Of a stretch of DNA of 30,752 nt, positions 16,179 to 24,300 are shown piece after piece. The position numbers and the translations under genes were made by a program. The stretch's first letter is position 1. The number at the start of each line of letters is the position of its first letter. This DNA comes from a virus. Location of the stretch: IMG/VR virus record IMGVR_UViG_3300025141_014188, positions 1 to 30,752 of that record. One strand, given 5' to 3'. Under the pieces are notes generated by a model, which was not told the origin of the DNA, ran no database searches, and saw nothing but the letters and a program-made list of their open reading frames with translations.

Positions 16179-17345
16179 TTACTCCGGTGACACGAAGTCG
16201 TCTTCCATCTCCATCGATAATGCACGAATCTCTTCATAAGATTCTGCATCGATATCCATTTCTGACCTGCGAACGTATGTTGCCTCAATCAATTGATCCA
16301 GATACGGTTTATATTCTGGATCCTCTAAGACGTCGCAAAAATCTGTTTTATAAAACTTCTTCTCAATAATAGCATTACCCTTCTTATCGGTAACAGAGAA
16401 TCGTTTCCATGCACCCGTGCCTTCGACTGAAATCGTTTTGCCTTCATGCTCGACTGCATCAGCCTTCCTTAACTCATCAAAAAGTTCTTCATGCTCAACG
16501 ATGCCTTTGCCAAAATGAATTTGAAACTTAACAGTCCTGAATGGAGGGGCAACTTTATTCTTAATCGTCTTTGCACTAACGTTAATTCCAATTACTTCCT
16601 TATTCGAATTCTCAATAGGCTTGCCAGCGCCGAGTTTGACACGAACTGACGAGTGAAATGGGATTGCCTTCCCTCCAGGCGTTGTTGTAGGATCTCCGTA
16701 TAATACACCAATTTTCATACGAATCTGGTTAAGACATACGAATAATACTTTTTGATTTGCGATGATGCCATTAATCTTCCGCATGCCTTTCGAGATTGCT
16801 CGAGCCTGTAGGCCAATGGATTCCTTATCATAGTCACCTATCAACTCTGCCTTTGGTGATGAGGCCGCGACTGAATCCCAGATAATTGTAATCGGAACAT
16901 CTTTCTGCATTGCACGAGCCTTCATGATTGTGGCCTCTGCAATGGACAATACCTCTTCAGTACAGTGAGTATCAACATACACAAAGCGCTGTTTAATATT
17001 CACACCTAGTAACTGGAGGTTCTCTACACTGGTTGCGTTCTCGGTATCGATGTACACAACAATCCCGCCCATATCTTGTGTACTTTTTGCAATCTGAATT
17101 GCAATATGCGATTTTCCGATTGATGGGGGACCAAAGATCTCGACTATACGACCTTCAGGAAAGCCCCCATTAGCCCTGTTTGCAATAATTGCATCAAGCT
17201 GTCTAGAGCCTGTGCCAATCCATCGATTAACATGGGTTGGAGAATCATCTGTAGATAAGTTATATGCGACACGTGTGCCACACTCTTTGTTTAATTGCTG
17301 AATTAGATCAGCGGTAAAATCATTTTCGTTTTTGTTTTTTGCCAT
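16179..17345 (-). CDS. recA: RecA-family recombinase
   Basis: The 388-residue protein is a RecA-type strand-exchange ATPase. Walker A is GPPSIGKS at 72-79, the catalytic glutamate lies in YIDTENA, and a Walker B-like strand is ITIIWDSVAA. The DNA-binding L2 region reads NQIRMKIGVLYGDPTTTPGGKA in short overlapping form, as in bacterial RecA more than T4 UvsX. The start at 17345 is chosen because GAGGG sits at proper spacing; an ATG 12 bases upstream would have no ribosome site and lies within the promoter/hairpin region. It would serve recombination-dependent replication and repair with the SSB encoded just upstream. Confidence 0.93.
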   Translation of the reverse strand: MAKNKNENDFTADLIQQLNKECGTRVAYNLSTDDSPTHVNRWIGTGSRQLDAIIANRANGGFPEGRIVEIFGPPSIGKSHIAIQIAKSTQDMGGIVVYIDTENATSVENLQLLGVNIKQRFVYVDTHCTEEVLSIAEATIMKARAMQKDVPITIIWDSVAASSPKAELIGDYDKESIGLQARAISKGMRKINGIIANQKVLFVCLNQIRMKIGVLYGDPTTTPGGKAIPFHSSVRVKLGAGKPIENSNKEVIGINVSAKTIKNKVAPPFRTVKFQIHFGKGIVEHEELFDELRKADAVEHEGKTISVEGTGAWKRFSVTDKKGNAIIEKKFYKTDFCDVLEDPEYKPYLDQLIEATYVRRSEMDIDAESYEEIRALSMEMEDDFVSPE

Positions 17346-17360
17346 CTTTACCCTCATATA

Positions 17361-17388
17361 AAAATACAGTGTAATTGCACACTGTTCA
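17361..17388 (-). promoter_or_regulatory. Candidate recA promoter, TGAACA type
   Basis: The minus strand reads TGAACA (17388-17383), 16 bases, TATTTT (17366-17361), about 15 bases before the preferred recA start. It shares the -35-like hexamer with the candidates at 8786-8814 and 18699-18726. The overlap with the hairpin is unusual; the -10 is weak, so confidence is low. Confidence 0.3.
17366..17385 (-). terminator. Hairpin with short U-tract upstream of recA
   Basis: A perfect 7-bp inverted repeat (ACAGTGT, 6-base loop, ACACTGT) is followed on the minus strand by ATTTTTAT. It resembles a weak intrinsic terminator for the SSB/TadE unit. The same bases overlap a candidate recA promoter (TGAACA at 17388-17383 and TATTTT at 17366-17361), so it might instead be an operator. 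Confidence 0.5.
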
Positions 17389-17413
17389 TGAAAGAGTTAA
17401 GATAATTTCAGAA

Positions 17414-17797
17414 TTAATAACCTGCTTCGGCCTCTATTTGCTCTTCTGTCTTTCGCCTCACTGATTCCAACACAATCTTAGCGGGAATCATTCCAGGAGG
17501 AAAGTACCCAGTGTATTGGTTGTGCTCCTTATCAAGTGTGCAAAAATAAAATGTGTCATTATCAGCTAGATTAATGTCACATCCCCAGCATGTATCATAG
17601 TGGCCAATGAAGATCTCTTCTGCATCCGTGTAAAATGTTTCTCCACATGTCTCATTTAAGATATTCTGGAGTAGTTGTCTTTCATTAAAATAAAGTCCAT
17701 ACTCCATAATGCCAAGTAGAATTGACATCATAACAGGTAAAAGCAGTGCAAACTCAATAGCAGCACCACCTCGTCTATTTTTCTTAAGCTTTTCCAT
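17414..17797 (-). CDS. TadE/TadG-like pseudopilin
   Basis: The 127-residue protein opens with MEKLKKNRRGG followed by AAIEFALLLPVMMSILLGIM, the TadE-family signature of a basic leader, a prepilin-type cleavage site and a hydrophobic helix. If cut after Gly10, Glu15 is at position +5 of the mature protein, as in pilins. The remaining 90 residues are soluble and carry four cysteines (ETCGE, TCWGC, YFCTL) that could form disulfides in the periplasm. TadE proteins are minor pseudopilins of Tad/Flp pili and need the host peptidase TadV. The ATG at 17797 is chosen over a TTG at 17809 that lies in a hairpin; neither has a clear ribosome site. It sits between SSB and RecA genes, with no other pilus gene in view. 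Confidence 0.75.
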   Translation of the reverse strand: MEKLKKNRRGGAAIEFALLLPVMMSILLGIMEYGLYFNERQLLQNILNETCGETFYTDAEEIFIGHYDTCWGCDINLADNDTFYFCTLDKEHNQYTGYFPPGMIPAKIVLESVRRKTEEQIEAEAGY

Positions 17798-17808
17798 TAC
17801 ACGAACCA

Positions 17809-17835
17809 ATGCGAGGAGGGAACCCCTCCTCGCAT
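17809..17835 (-). terminator. Strong hairpin between ssb and tadE-like genes
   Basis: A perfect 12-bp inverted repeat (ATGCGAGGAGGG and its complement) with a 3-base loop lies 17 bases after the SSB stop. There is no U-tract after it (TGGTTCGTG follows), so it is not a textbook intrinsic terminator. It may protect the 3' end of the SSB message or limit read-through and translation of the TadE-like gene, whose start is 12 bases beyond. Confidence 0.6.
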
Positions 17836-17851
17836 AATTATCTCTTTACTT

Positions 17852-18643
17852 CTAAAAGTTTGAGAGATCTGCAAACGCGTCATCCAAATCTTTGTACTTT
17901 GTATTGGACGCTGGTGCGGATGGAGCTGAAGATGTTGCGGCAGGCTTGTTGTTACTGCCGAACGTGTTCTCAGTTGGTGCGCCATCATTTAGCCAGTCAT
18001 TAATAATCTTCTCAAGCTCGTCGTATGACTTACAACTATACATTTCATCTAGATTAGGCGTATTGTCTAGCCACTCTTTTGCCTTTGCAGAATCCTCAGA
18101 CAGCGGGGTTGACTTTGGTCGAGGACGAACAGAAGTCATTGCCCACTTACGACCGGGCTGCTTAACACACTCAACCTTAACATCACGACCCTCAAGAGGA
18201 TCTGTAATGTCGCCATAATCTTCATCGAGCATAATGTTTAGCAAATCCTGGTAAACTGTTTTACCGAAGGACCAGATACGAACACCTTTCTCTTCCTCGC
18301 CTCGAACAACAACGAGGGCATAACTTCTCATCTTTGGATAGAGCTTCTTTGCAAGCTCATAAGATTCCTTTTGGGTCTCGCTGTTATCAGCCCGAAGTTT
18401 GTTAATAAGCTCCTGAACAGGATCATCATTACCAAATTGGTGTGGGGTCAGCAACCCAGGATTATTCCCAACATTATAATAGAACCAACGTTCCTTAAAG
18501 GGCTGTCCGTCATTATCTGGGAATGAAATAAGTCGAACAGATGCCGTCTCGCCTTCTTCAGGGCGCCACATCATGTTTCTGCGACTGTTATTTCCGTTTA
18601 GCTGATTCAGCTTCTTTCTAATTGCGTCAAAGTCAATTGCCAT
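17852..18643 (-). CDS. Single-stranded DNA-binding protein, gp32-like
   Basis: The 263-residue protein resembles T4-type gp32. A basic, polar N-terminus with RKKLNQLNGNNSRR is followed by an OB-fold core (TASVRLISFPDN, ERWFYYNVG, RSYALVVVRGEEEKGVRIW, GKTVYQDLLNIM). After a Ser/Ala/Pro-rich linker comes an acidic tail, DLDDAFADLSNF, the usual contact for replication partners. The Cys/His zinc motif of T4 gp32 is absent. AGGAG precedes the ATG, and an 80-base AT-rich leader with a hairpin lies upstream. It coats ssDNA for the polymerase, helicase and RecA encoded nearby. Confidence 0.85.
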   Translation of the reverse strand: MAIDFDAIRKKLNQLNGNNSRRNMMWRPEEGETASVRLISFPDNDGQPFKERWFYYNVGNNPGLLTPHQFGNDDPVQELINKLRADNSETQKESYELAKKLYPKMRSYALVVVRGEEEKGVRIWSFGKTVYQDLLNIMLDEDYGDITDPLEGRDVKVECVKQPGRKWAMTSVRPRPKSTPLSEDSAKAKEWLDNTPNLDEMYSCKSYDELEKIINDWLNDGAPTENTFGSNNKPAATSSAPSAPASNTKYKDLDDAFADLSNF

Positions 18644-18726
18644 CTTTTAATCTCCTAATGATTAATTTTTAAAATTGCTTAGGCTTAATGCCTAGACAAA
18701 TATAATATAAATTTATTAAATGTTCA
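18644..18726 (-). promoter_or_regulatory. ssb promoter candidate and structured leader
   Basis: The minus strand reads TGAACA (18726-18721), 16 bases, TATATT (18704-18699). The leader then holds a small hairpin (TAGGC, loop ATTAA, GCCTA, 18694-18680), an AT-rich unpaired stretch and AGGAG before the ATG. This arrangement recalls T4 gene 32, whose leader has a folded nucleation site followed by an unstructured A/U stretch where gp32 represses its own translation. The parallel is inference. Confidence 0.45.
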
Positions 18727-18939
18727 GTTATTTTTTTTCTTTTTACGCCTACGCACACGAGGATATGTCGGTCCGGTACCGAGGGGTGTTGTAACACCTG
18801 CTACGCCCCCAGCACTGACTTCTTCCTGTGTGTCTGTGGTGTACTCTTCATCCTCATCAATGAGTTCTTCATTAGCACACTTTAGACATGCGGCAACAAA
18901 TTCGTTAATCAATTGATTGATGTTTTTATTGTTCTTCAT
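18724..18939 (-). CDS. Small protein with acidic centre and basic tail, unknown
   Basis: The 71-residue protein has an N-terminal helix (INQLINEFVAACLKCANEEL), an acidic middle (IDEDEEYTTDTQEE), a Gly/Thr/Pro-rich segment (GGVAGVTTPLGTGPTYPRV) and a strongly basic end (RRRKKKKNN). The basic tail suggests nucleic-acid or protein contact. I do not recognise its function. It lies 12 bases after the HD gene with no strong ribosome site, so it may be translated by coupling. Confidence 0.65.
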   Translation of the reverse strand: MKNNKNINQLINEFVAACLKCANEELIDEDEEYTTDTQEEVSAGGVAGVTTPLGTGPTYPRVRRRKKKKNN

Positions 18940-18951
18940 GCGCTTGTATAA

Positions 18952-19563
18952 CTAGGCTCTAGAGCTTGAGTTATTACTCCAAAATGAGCGTGAAACAACA
19001 TGTTTTGCATGTTGAATAATCATCGCAAGTTCAGGCTCACCATGGACATACCATCGGTTCTCTTCAAAATGAAAACCTTGTGCTAGTTGAATTCCCAGCC
19101 ACTCTTGTTGATCCAATTTAATTCCGAAATGTTGTAGAAGATAAAGTGTGCGGTGAGAAATCGTCATTCTCTGTAGACCCTTAAGATCATTTAATTTATA
19201 ATGAGCACCTTGCTTCTCTCTATGCCAATCGCTATCTTGGGGAATAAAATGATCGAGGCGTAAATCACCAACCTTACCTAGGTCATGAAGTAAAGCGACC
19301 TTAATGGCGCTTCGTTTAGTTGGACCAAACTGCATATCATATGCCTCAATAAGGCGCACTGCTTTAGACGCAGTTTGTAAGGCAAGATTAATCATCCCAC
19401 CAGGACAACAACCAGGCTCATGAATGAAACGACTTGATGGTGTCAAAATAAGACGCTCACCAAGCTTATCCAACATCTCTTTCACGTTATCATGGCAATC
19501 TTCGCCCTCAAACGTTGATAACAATAAGTTGTTATACTTAGCCCATAGCTCTTCTATTTCCAT
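18952..19563 (-). CDS. HD-domain phosphohydrolase
   Basis: The protein of about 203 residues has an HD-superfamily core: FIHEPGCCPGGMINLALQTA provides a first histidine, VALLHDLGKVGD the HD doublet, and downstream histidines (AHYKLN, SHRTLY, GFHFEEN) complete a plausible metal site. HD enzymes cleave phosphoesters or nucleotides. In phage replication operons they are often thought to be nucleotide or 2'-3' phosphoesterases, but the substrate here is unknown. GGGGTGA precedes the start; ATG 19563 is preferred over a GTG at 19569. Confidence 0.75.
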   Translation of the reverse strand: MEIEELWAKYNNLLLSTFEGEDCHDNVKEMLDKLGERLILTPSSRFIHEPGCCPGGMINLALQTASKAVRLIEAYDMQFGPTKRSAIKVALLHDLGKVGDLRLDHFIPQDSDWHREKQGAHYKLNDLKGLQRMTISHRTLYLLQHFGIKLDQQEWLGIQLAQGFHFEENRWYVHGEPELAMIIQHAKHVVSRSFWSNNSSSRA

Positions 19564-19603
19564 ATTCACCCCTATGACCTATCATAACGATAACGTCAGG
19601 AGT

Positions 19604-20119
19604 TTACACGGCTTCTTTCTTTTTACCAGCAGGTTTTACCGGTCCGGACCAGCTTGGTTTTCCACCCTTTGTTGGATAAACCAATACATAACCGCCAACA
19701 TGTTGAGCGCGGAGGTCATCGTTTGTTCGAAGTGCACCAACCGCGATTGCATTAATCAATAAAATCCTCATGTACTGTGTACCGTTTTTAGGATCCAACT
19801 GTTTGAAAGCAATAAGGGTACCCTTTTTTCCCTCATTGTCTTGAACCATTGTTGTATCGCCGTATGCGATCTGAATTGTGTCATGACGACGTGCGGCATT
19901 AATTAAATCTCGAACTGCCTCAGCAGCCGATTCACTGGTAAAGCTAGACTTAATCCCTAGTCTTTTAAAGACCTCTTTTGGATCTGCTAACTTTAGATCC
20001 TTTCTAGGTGCGCCACGAAAGCTCGAAACAATCCTATTAGGAATTTTTGGGACATTTAATTCTTTATCTTCTCGTTCGAAAAGCATATCATAAACTTTAT
20101 TGTCGGTTACATTTAACAC
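19604..20119 (-). CDS. Hypothetical protein, unknown function
   Basis: The 171-residue protein is not one I recognise. The N-terminal half is mixed polar and helical (AAEAVRDLINAARRHDTIQIAYG). The middle has beta-like strands (KGTLIAFKQL, YMRILLINAIAVGAL), and the C-terminus is basic (KPAGKKKEAV). The start is a GTG with GGAG seven bases upstream, overlapping the 3' end of the PolA-like gene by 23 bases. Position in the replication operon suggests a DNA-related accessory role, but no motif supports one. Confidence 0.75.
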   Translation of the reverse strand: MLNVTDNKVYDMLFEREDKELNVPKIPNRIVSSFRGAPRKDLKLADPKEVFKRLGIKSSFTSESAAEAVRDLINAARRHDTIQIAYGDTTMVQDNEGKKGTLIAFKQLDPKNGTQYMRILLINAIAVGALRTNDDLRAQHVGGYVLVYPTKGGKPSWSGPVKPAGKKKEAV

Positions 20120-21308
20120 TGATTTTCTCCACAGTAACAGGAAAGTCTATCACCTTATCATTGAAGTTGATTTTAATTCCATCATTAAATATCTTCTTGG
20201 CATTGCTTGAAACCTCATTAGATACATCACATATGATCTCATCATGAATTAAAAACAATGGACGGCATTCACCAGCAGCCTTAAGTCTTGATATTACTTC
20301 TAGAAATCCTAGTGTTGCGGTATCAACAGCAGTGCTTTGAATGAACGCATTGAAGACATTTTCACGACTACTGGGGAAGATAGGCCGACCAAAGTAATTT
20401 CTAAGCTCATCCTCAGGAATAGACAAAAGTCGATTTGTCGTTTCATCAACTGAAAATAATGATCGTAGCTTCTTTTTTTGTGATACTGAAACATTGCCAT
20501 ATCCACTTCTAGCAGAGTGTAACGACATTCCATAAATAATTGAAAGTGTTAAGATTTTTACCTTTGATCTGCCCAGGTCTCCATTAAAAACTTCGGCATC
20601 TATCCACTCGTATAAATCACCCTCAGGTGTAATGCCATTTAGTGCTAGCGCTACCCGAGGCTCCAAGCTAGCATAGTCAATAGAGATTATTTCACCGGCA
20701 TCTCCATATGCTGATCCAATAATTGATCGATTCTCTTTTCTTAATGTTAAAATTCTAGGACCTGAAACTATCTTCATTCTGCCAGTGGATGTTTCAACAC
20801 CATCATACTGTACATTGTTAGCAAACCCTTGATCATCTGGCTGGAAAGAACGTAGATTTGAGATCTGGGTGGTATCGGACTCAATGTTTAGACAATGACT
20901 ATACTTTCTTTTATCAATCCATGCTCTCTCAAGCCCGTGAAGTAGCTCCAACCTTTTTACCAACGTAGAACTATACCCGGATCCCTCGAGTGCATCTACG
21001 ACATGTTGTGTACACTCGACAACCTTCTTAACTGTGCCTTGATACGTGACCGGATCTAATACGTGTTGCCAATGTACATCACTCAAACCCATACCGATCT
21101 TATTAAAAAACTTTGCATGAGGTAAAGATGCAAAAGTCGGAACATCAACCCGAAATAGCTTTGCCACATAATCTAATGATGTGAGCTTATTTGTATCGCC
21201 CAAACATAAGATATCGTCAGGTTTGGAGTGAACCCACGAAAAATGATCATTATCAAAAACTAGATGATCGCTGGTGCCGAGCGCTGATCCTAGGATACAA
21301 AACTTCAT
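20097..21308 (-). CDS. Short family-A DNA polymerase
   Basis: The 403-residue protein carries the family-A polymerase palm and fingers: motif A with Asp211 (IDYASLEPR), motif B with Arg247, Lys251 and Tyr259-Gly260, and motif C His355-Asp356-Glu357. TGR and NAFIQSTAVDTA match the conserved thumb and QGxxAD regions. It is far shorter than a Klenow-type polymerase; the first 200 residues show no 3'-5' exonuclease motifs, and no 5' nuclease is fused. It may do gap filling, repair or lagging-strand work beside the DnaE-type enzyme in this phage. All catalytic residues are present, so it is probably active. No clear ribosome site precedes the ATG. Confidence 0.9.
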   Translation of the reverse strand: MKFCILGSALGTSDHLVFDNDHFSWVHSKPDDILCLGDTNKLTSLDYVAKLFRVDVPTFASLPHAKFFNKIGMGLSDVHWQHVLDPVTYQGTVKKVVECTQHVVDALEGSGYSSTLVKRLELLHGLERAWIDKRKYSHCLNIESDTTQISNLRSFQPDDQGFANNVQYDGVETSTGRMKIVSGPRILTLRKENRSIIGSAYGDAGEIISIDYASLEPRVALALNGITPEGDLYEWIDAEVFNGDLGRSKVKILTLSIIYGMSLHSARSGYGNVSVSQKKKLRSLFSVDETTNRLLSIPEDELRNYFGRPIFPSSRENVFNAFIQSTAVDTATLGFLEVISRLKAAGECRPLFLIHDEIICDVSNEVSSNAKKIFNDGIKINFNDKVIDFPVTVEKISVKCNRQ

Positions 21309-21346
21309 AAAGGATTCTAACGGATTAAATGATGTTTTACATTACA

Positions 21347-24300
21347 CTATTGAGAACTGGCTTCCGGGGTGACATCAATCTTAATTGTTGCGCCCGTCTC
21401 TAACGCTTCTTTTAACTCCTCTTCCGCCAAAACCGCCCACCCGTCCGCCGCTTGATGGTACTCTGCTCCGCTGGGTTCCACCATGCTGTGTAGAATAGCA
21501 GCAAGAATCATCTGACGCTCGACCTCAGTATTCAATGCGCGGAATTTCTCGAAACCATCTACATATGTCCACGTCGCATTCGTTGTAAAGTTACCTGGAT
21601 CAATCGTATGAGAAACACCGGTAAGAAGATAAAAATTATCAACGTTCGTATTTGTATTAAAATCAAAGAACATTTCCGTCCCATACGCTAGCAGAGGCAT
21701 TCCAAGCATCTCAGTCGTCAACGCTACCGGTTGAACGAATGTAGGAAATCCATCATCAGCATTGCCCGAAATGGATCCCTTCCCTTGTTTCGTTGCTGCA
21801 GATAACCTGATCGACGCTAAGGCAGCGTCATTCATACTTGATAAGTTCGCGTTTAAAACCGGATTTCCTGCCGTACCGATGGTACATGACGGTACCGTAG
21901 TCTTAAGAAATGCCTTAAGCCGGCCGGCGGTGGCGTTAACAGTCGTTTTGTTCTCGACTTCCGTAGTTATTGGTTTACCATCGTGACTAAGCCCTGTTAT
22001 TTTTACACTGTTGATGTCTGTTAAAAGACCTTGATCGATGAGTTGGCTATATATTTTATGAAGCCTTGCACCGTGACGAGCAGAATATACCTGATTGCCC
22101 CACAGCTCGATGTCGGCAGCTGTCGGCGCTGGTTCAACACCCTCATTCCCTGCCAGAACCTGAAAATTACTTTTTGATAATGAGTTTAACACTGTTGACT
22201 GTGGGTTATTGGCAGATGCAGCTTTATCGTGAATATAGACACGAAGAATAGTCTTATTTTGATCAACAACAAAGACTTCATCATTATCTTTGCTCGGTAC
22301 GGCTCCTGGTAAACATTCAAACGCCATCTCAAGCTGAGGTTTTACAAACTCTATTGGATGACCAGGGGGATACGCGTTCGCAAGTGCCGCGGCTTTGTCG
22401 CTAGTCAATAATTTAGGGCTCTCATTATATTTAGGCTTGATGATAAATTTGCCTGTTTTGTTGCCATCATCATCTGTTTCTTCCTTGTATAATTCGTTCA
22501 ATTGATAAACACCGGAATTGAATACATTTTGAATGAATTCTTTATTGATGAAACTGATAAAGCTTGCAAGGCTTGTGTCATACGTTGGTTCAAACTTTTC
22601 GTTATAGAGCTTCTCGAAAGTTGAAATTTTAATTGGAAACTGTGCGATATTATGGTGACGAACATAACCTGCTAAGCGGTTGAACGCATAAAAAACAAAC
22701 TGTATCTCATCAAAATTGCCAGATGACCTTAGGGGCTTACCCACAAACGTCATTAGAATCTTGCCTAAAGAGCAGTACTCAACGGGGGGAACATAGCTGT
22801 GAGCGGTTGAGATACCGGGTAATGGATACCGGCTCCACCAGGCGTCTTCGCCATTCTTAAGGATAGTAATTTTTTTGTTGTATAGCGACTTTGCTTTAGC
22901 ATCAAGGTCTTGAAGTGCTCCATCCGTATTATCTATATCCGTGCCATATAGCTTTTGTAACGTTGAGGCAATCTTTCCAACATATGAGGTGTTGTCCGTT
23001 TCTGTTTTACTGTCTACCCATTCTTTAATCTTTTTCAAGTCTTCTTCAGACATTTTCATTGCTGCTGAAGATGATCCGGCTTTAAGAATTGTTTTTCCCA
23101 CTACATCTTCTAGAACAGCACCTGATCCTCGGATTTCTTTAAATACATTTGATAGCGTATCAGTTAGCATAGAAAAAGCCTTCATCGCATCCGCCCAGCC
23201 CTCGCCATTCGTTGTCGACTCAGTATAAAGTTCAGTAGAGCCTTTCATTGAAAGTTCAAGTGAAATTTCCGCCTGGCCGTCATCAGTGAAATTGAAGCTT
23301 GAATTTATGATCCGATATTTTTCTTTCGTTCGTTGGCGGTTTAAAAAATCACCGATGGGATTCGTTCCAGGCGAGTTTATGGCATCCGGATGAGACCAAC
23401 CGTATTCAACGCTCAGTTCAGTTGTACCGTACATATCAGGTCGGACGAGCGCTGAGATCTGTGATAACCGACTCCTGTCGTGCAACGTCAGTGATAATTT
23501 AGCAGTCTTAAAAGATGCCATTCCAAATGCAGGTTGAATGTTAACTGAGAAGCTCTTTAAAGTCATAAAAGGACGGAACTGATCTAGGATCGCAATTCCA
23601 GCCCCACCCTCGTCAGATTCATCACCTAGATCAAAATATTTTTCGTCAGCATTGACCAGCGTTTGAGGTGACGTAAACAATTCCATCCCCGCGAAAGTTG
23701 AGGAGGCATCTGCATCTGCACCTGATGGGGACCCCTCGGCAAGAACCTGATCCTCTTTGGTTAATTTATCATTCGGTGATAAGAAAAGATGCTGGCTTAA
23801 ACCCTGCGGCTTACCGTCATTGCCGACAGGTTTATTAGACGAAATAACGGCAAAATCAAAATAGGGTATACAACGAGACAATTCGACGTTCGGAATGCCG
23901 TTGAACCAAACGTCCAAGTCATCAGCATGTCTATTGCTGAATGCTAATTCGATTGGAAAGATCTGAAAGGCTGTAAGCAATGGGTTTGCTTTTGTTGGCT
24001 CAAAGTTGAACGCGGATTGGTCACTGGTAAGACCCAGACTTTCGGAGTTCACCTTCGAGCCAACTCGCTCCGTCATCGACGACTTGTTCCAGACTCTAGC
24101 ATCGGAAAACGCCAAACCAAATATTGAAATAATGCTTTGTACGACTGCCAGCCGTTCAAGATCTGCTGCTGATTCAAGCCAAGGATCTGTTGTGCGGGGG
24201 GTGAGAGCGGCGAGGGTATCTTGGATTACATGGGCGCTGGGTGCACCAATATTACCACCCTGTAACATTTGGAGTGGGCCGTTGACAAGGGCACGCTCGA

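Noticed and set aside
17797-17988. Minus-strand frame overlapping the end of ssb and the hairpin
   Set aside because: It overlaps the SSB tail in another frame, its last residues simply translate the inverted repeat, and its composition is unlike a protein.
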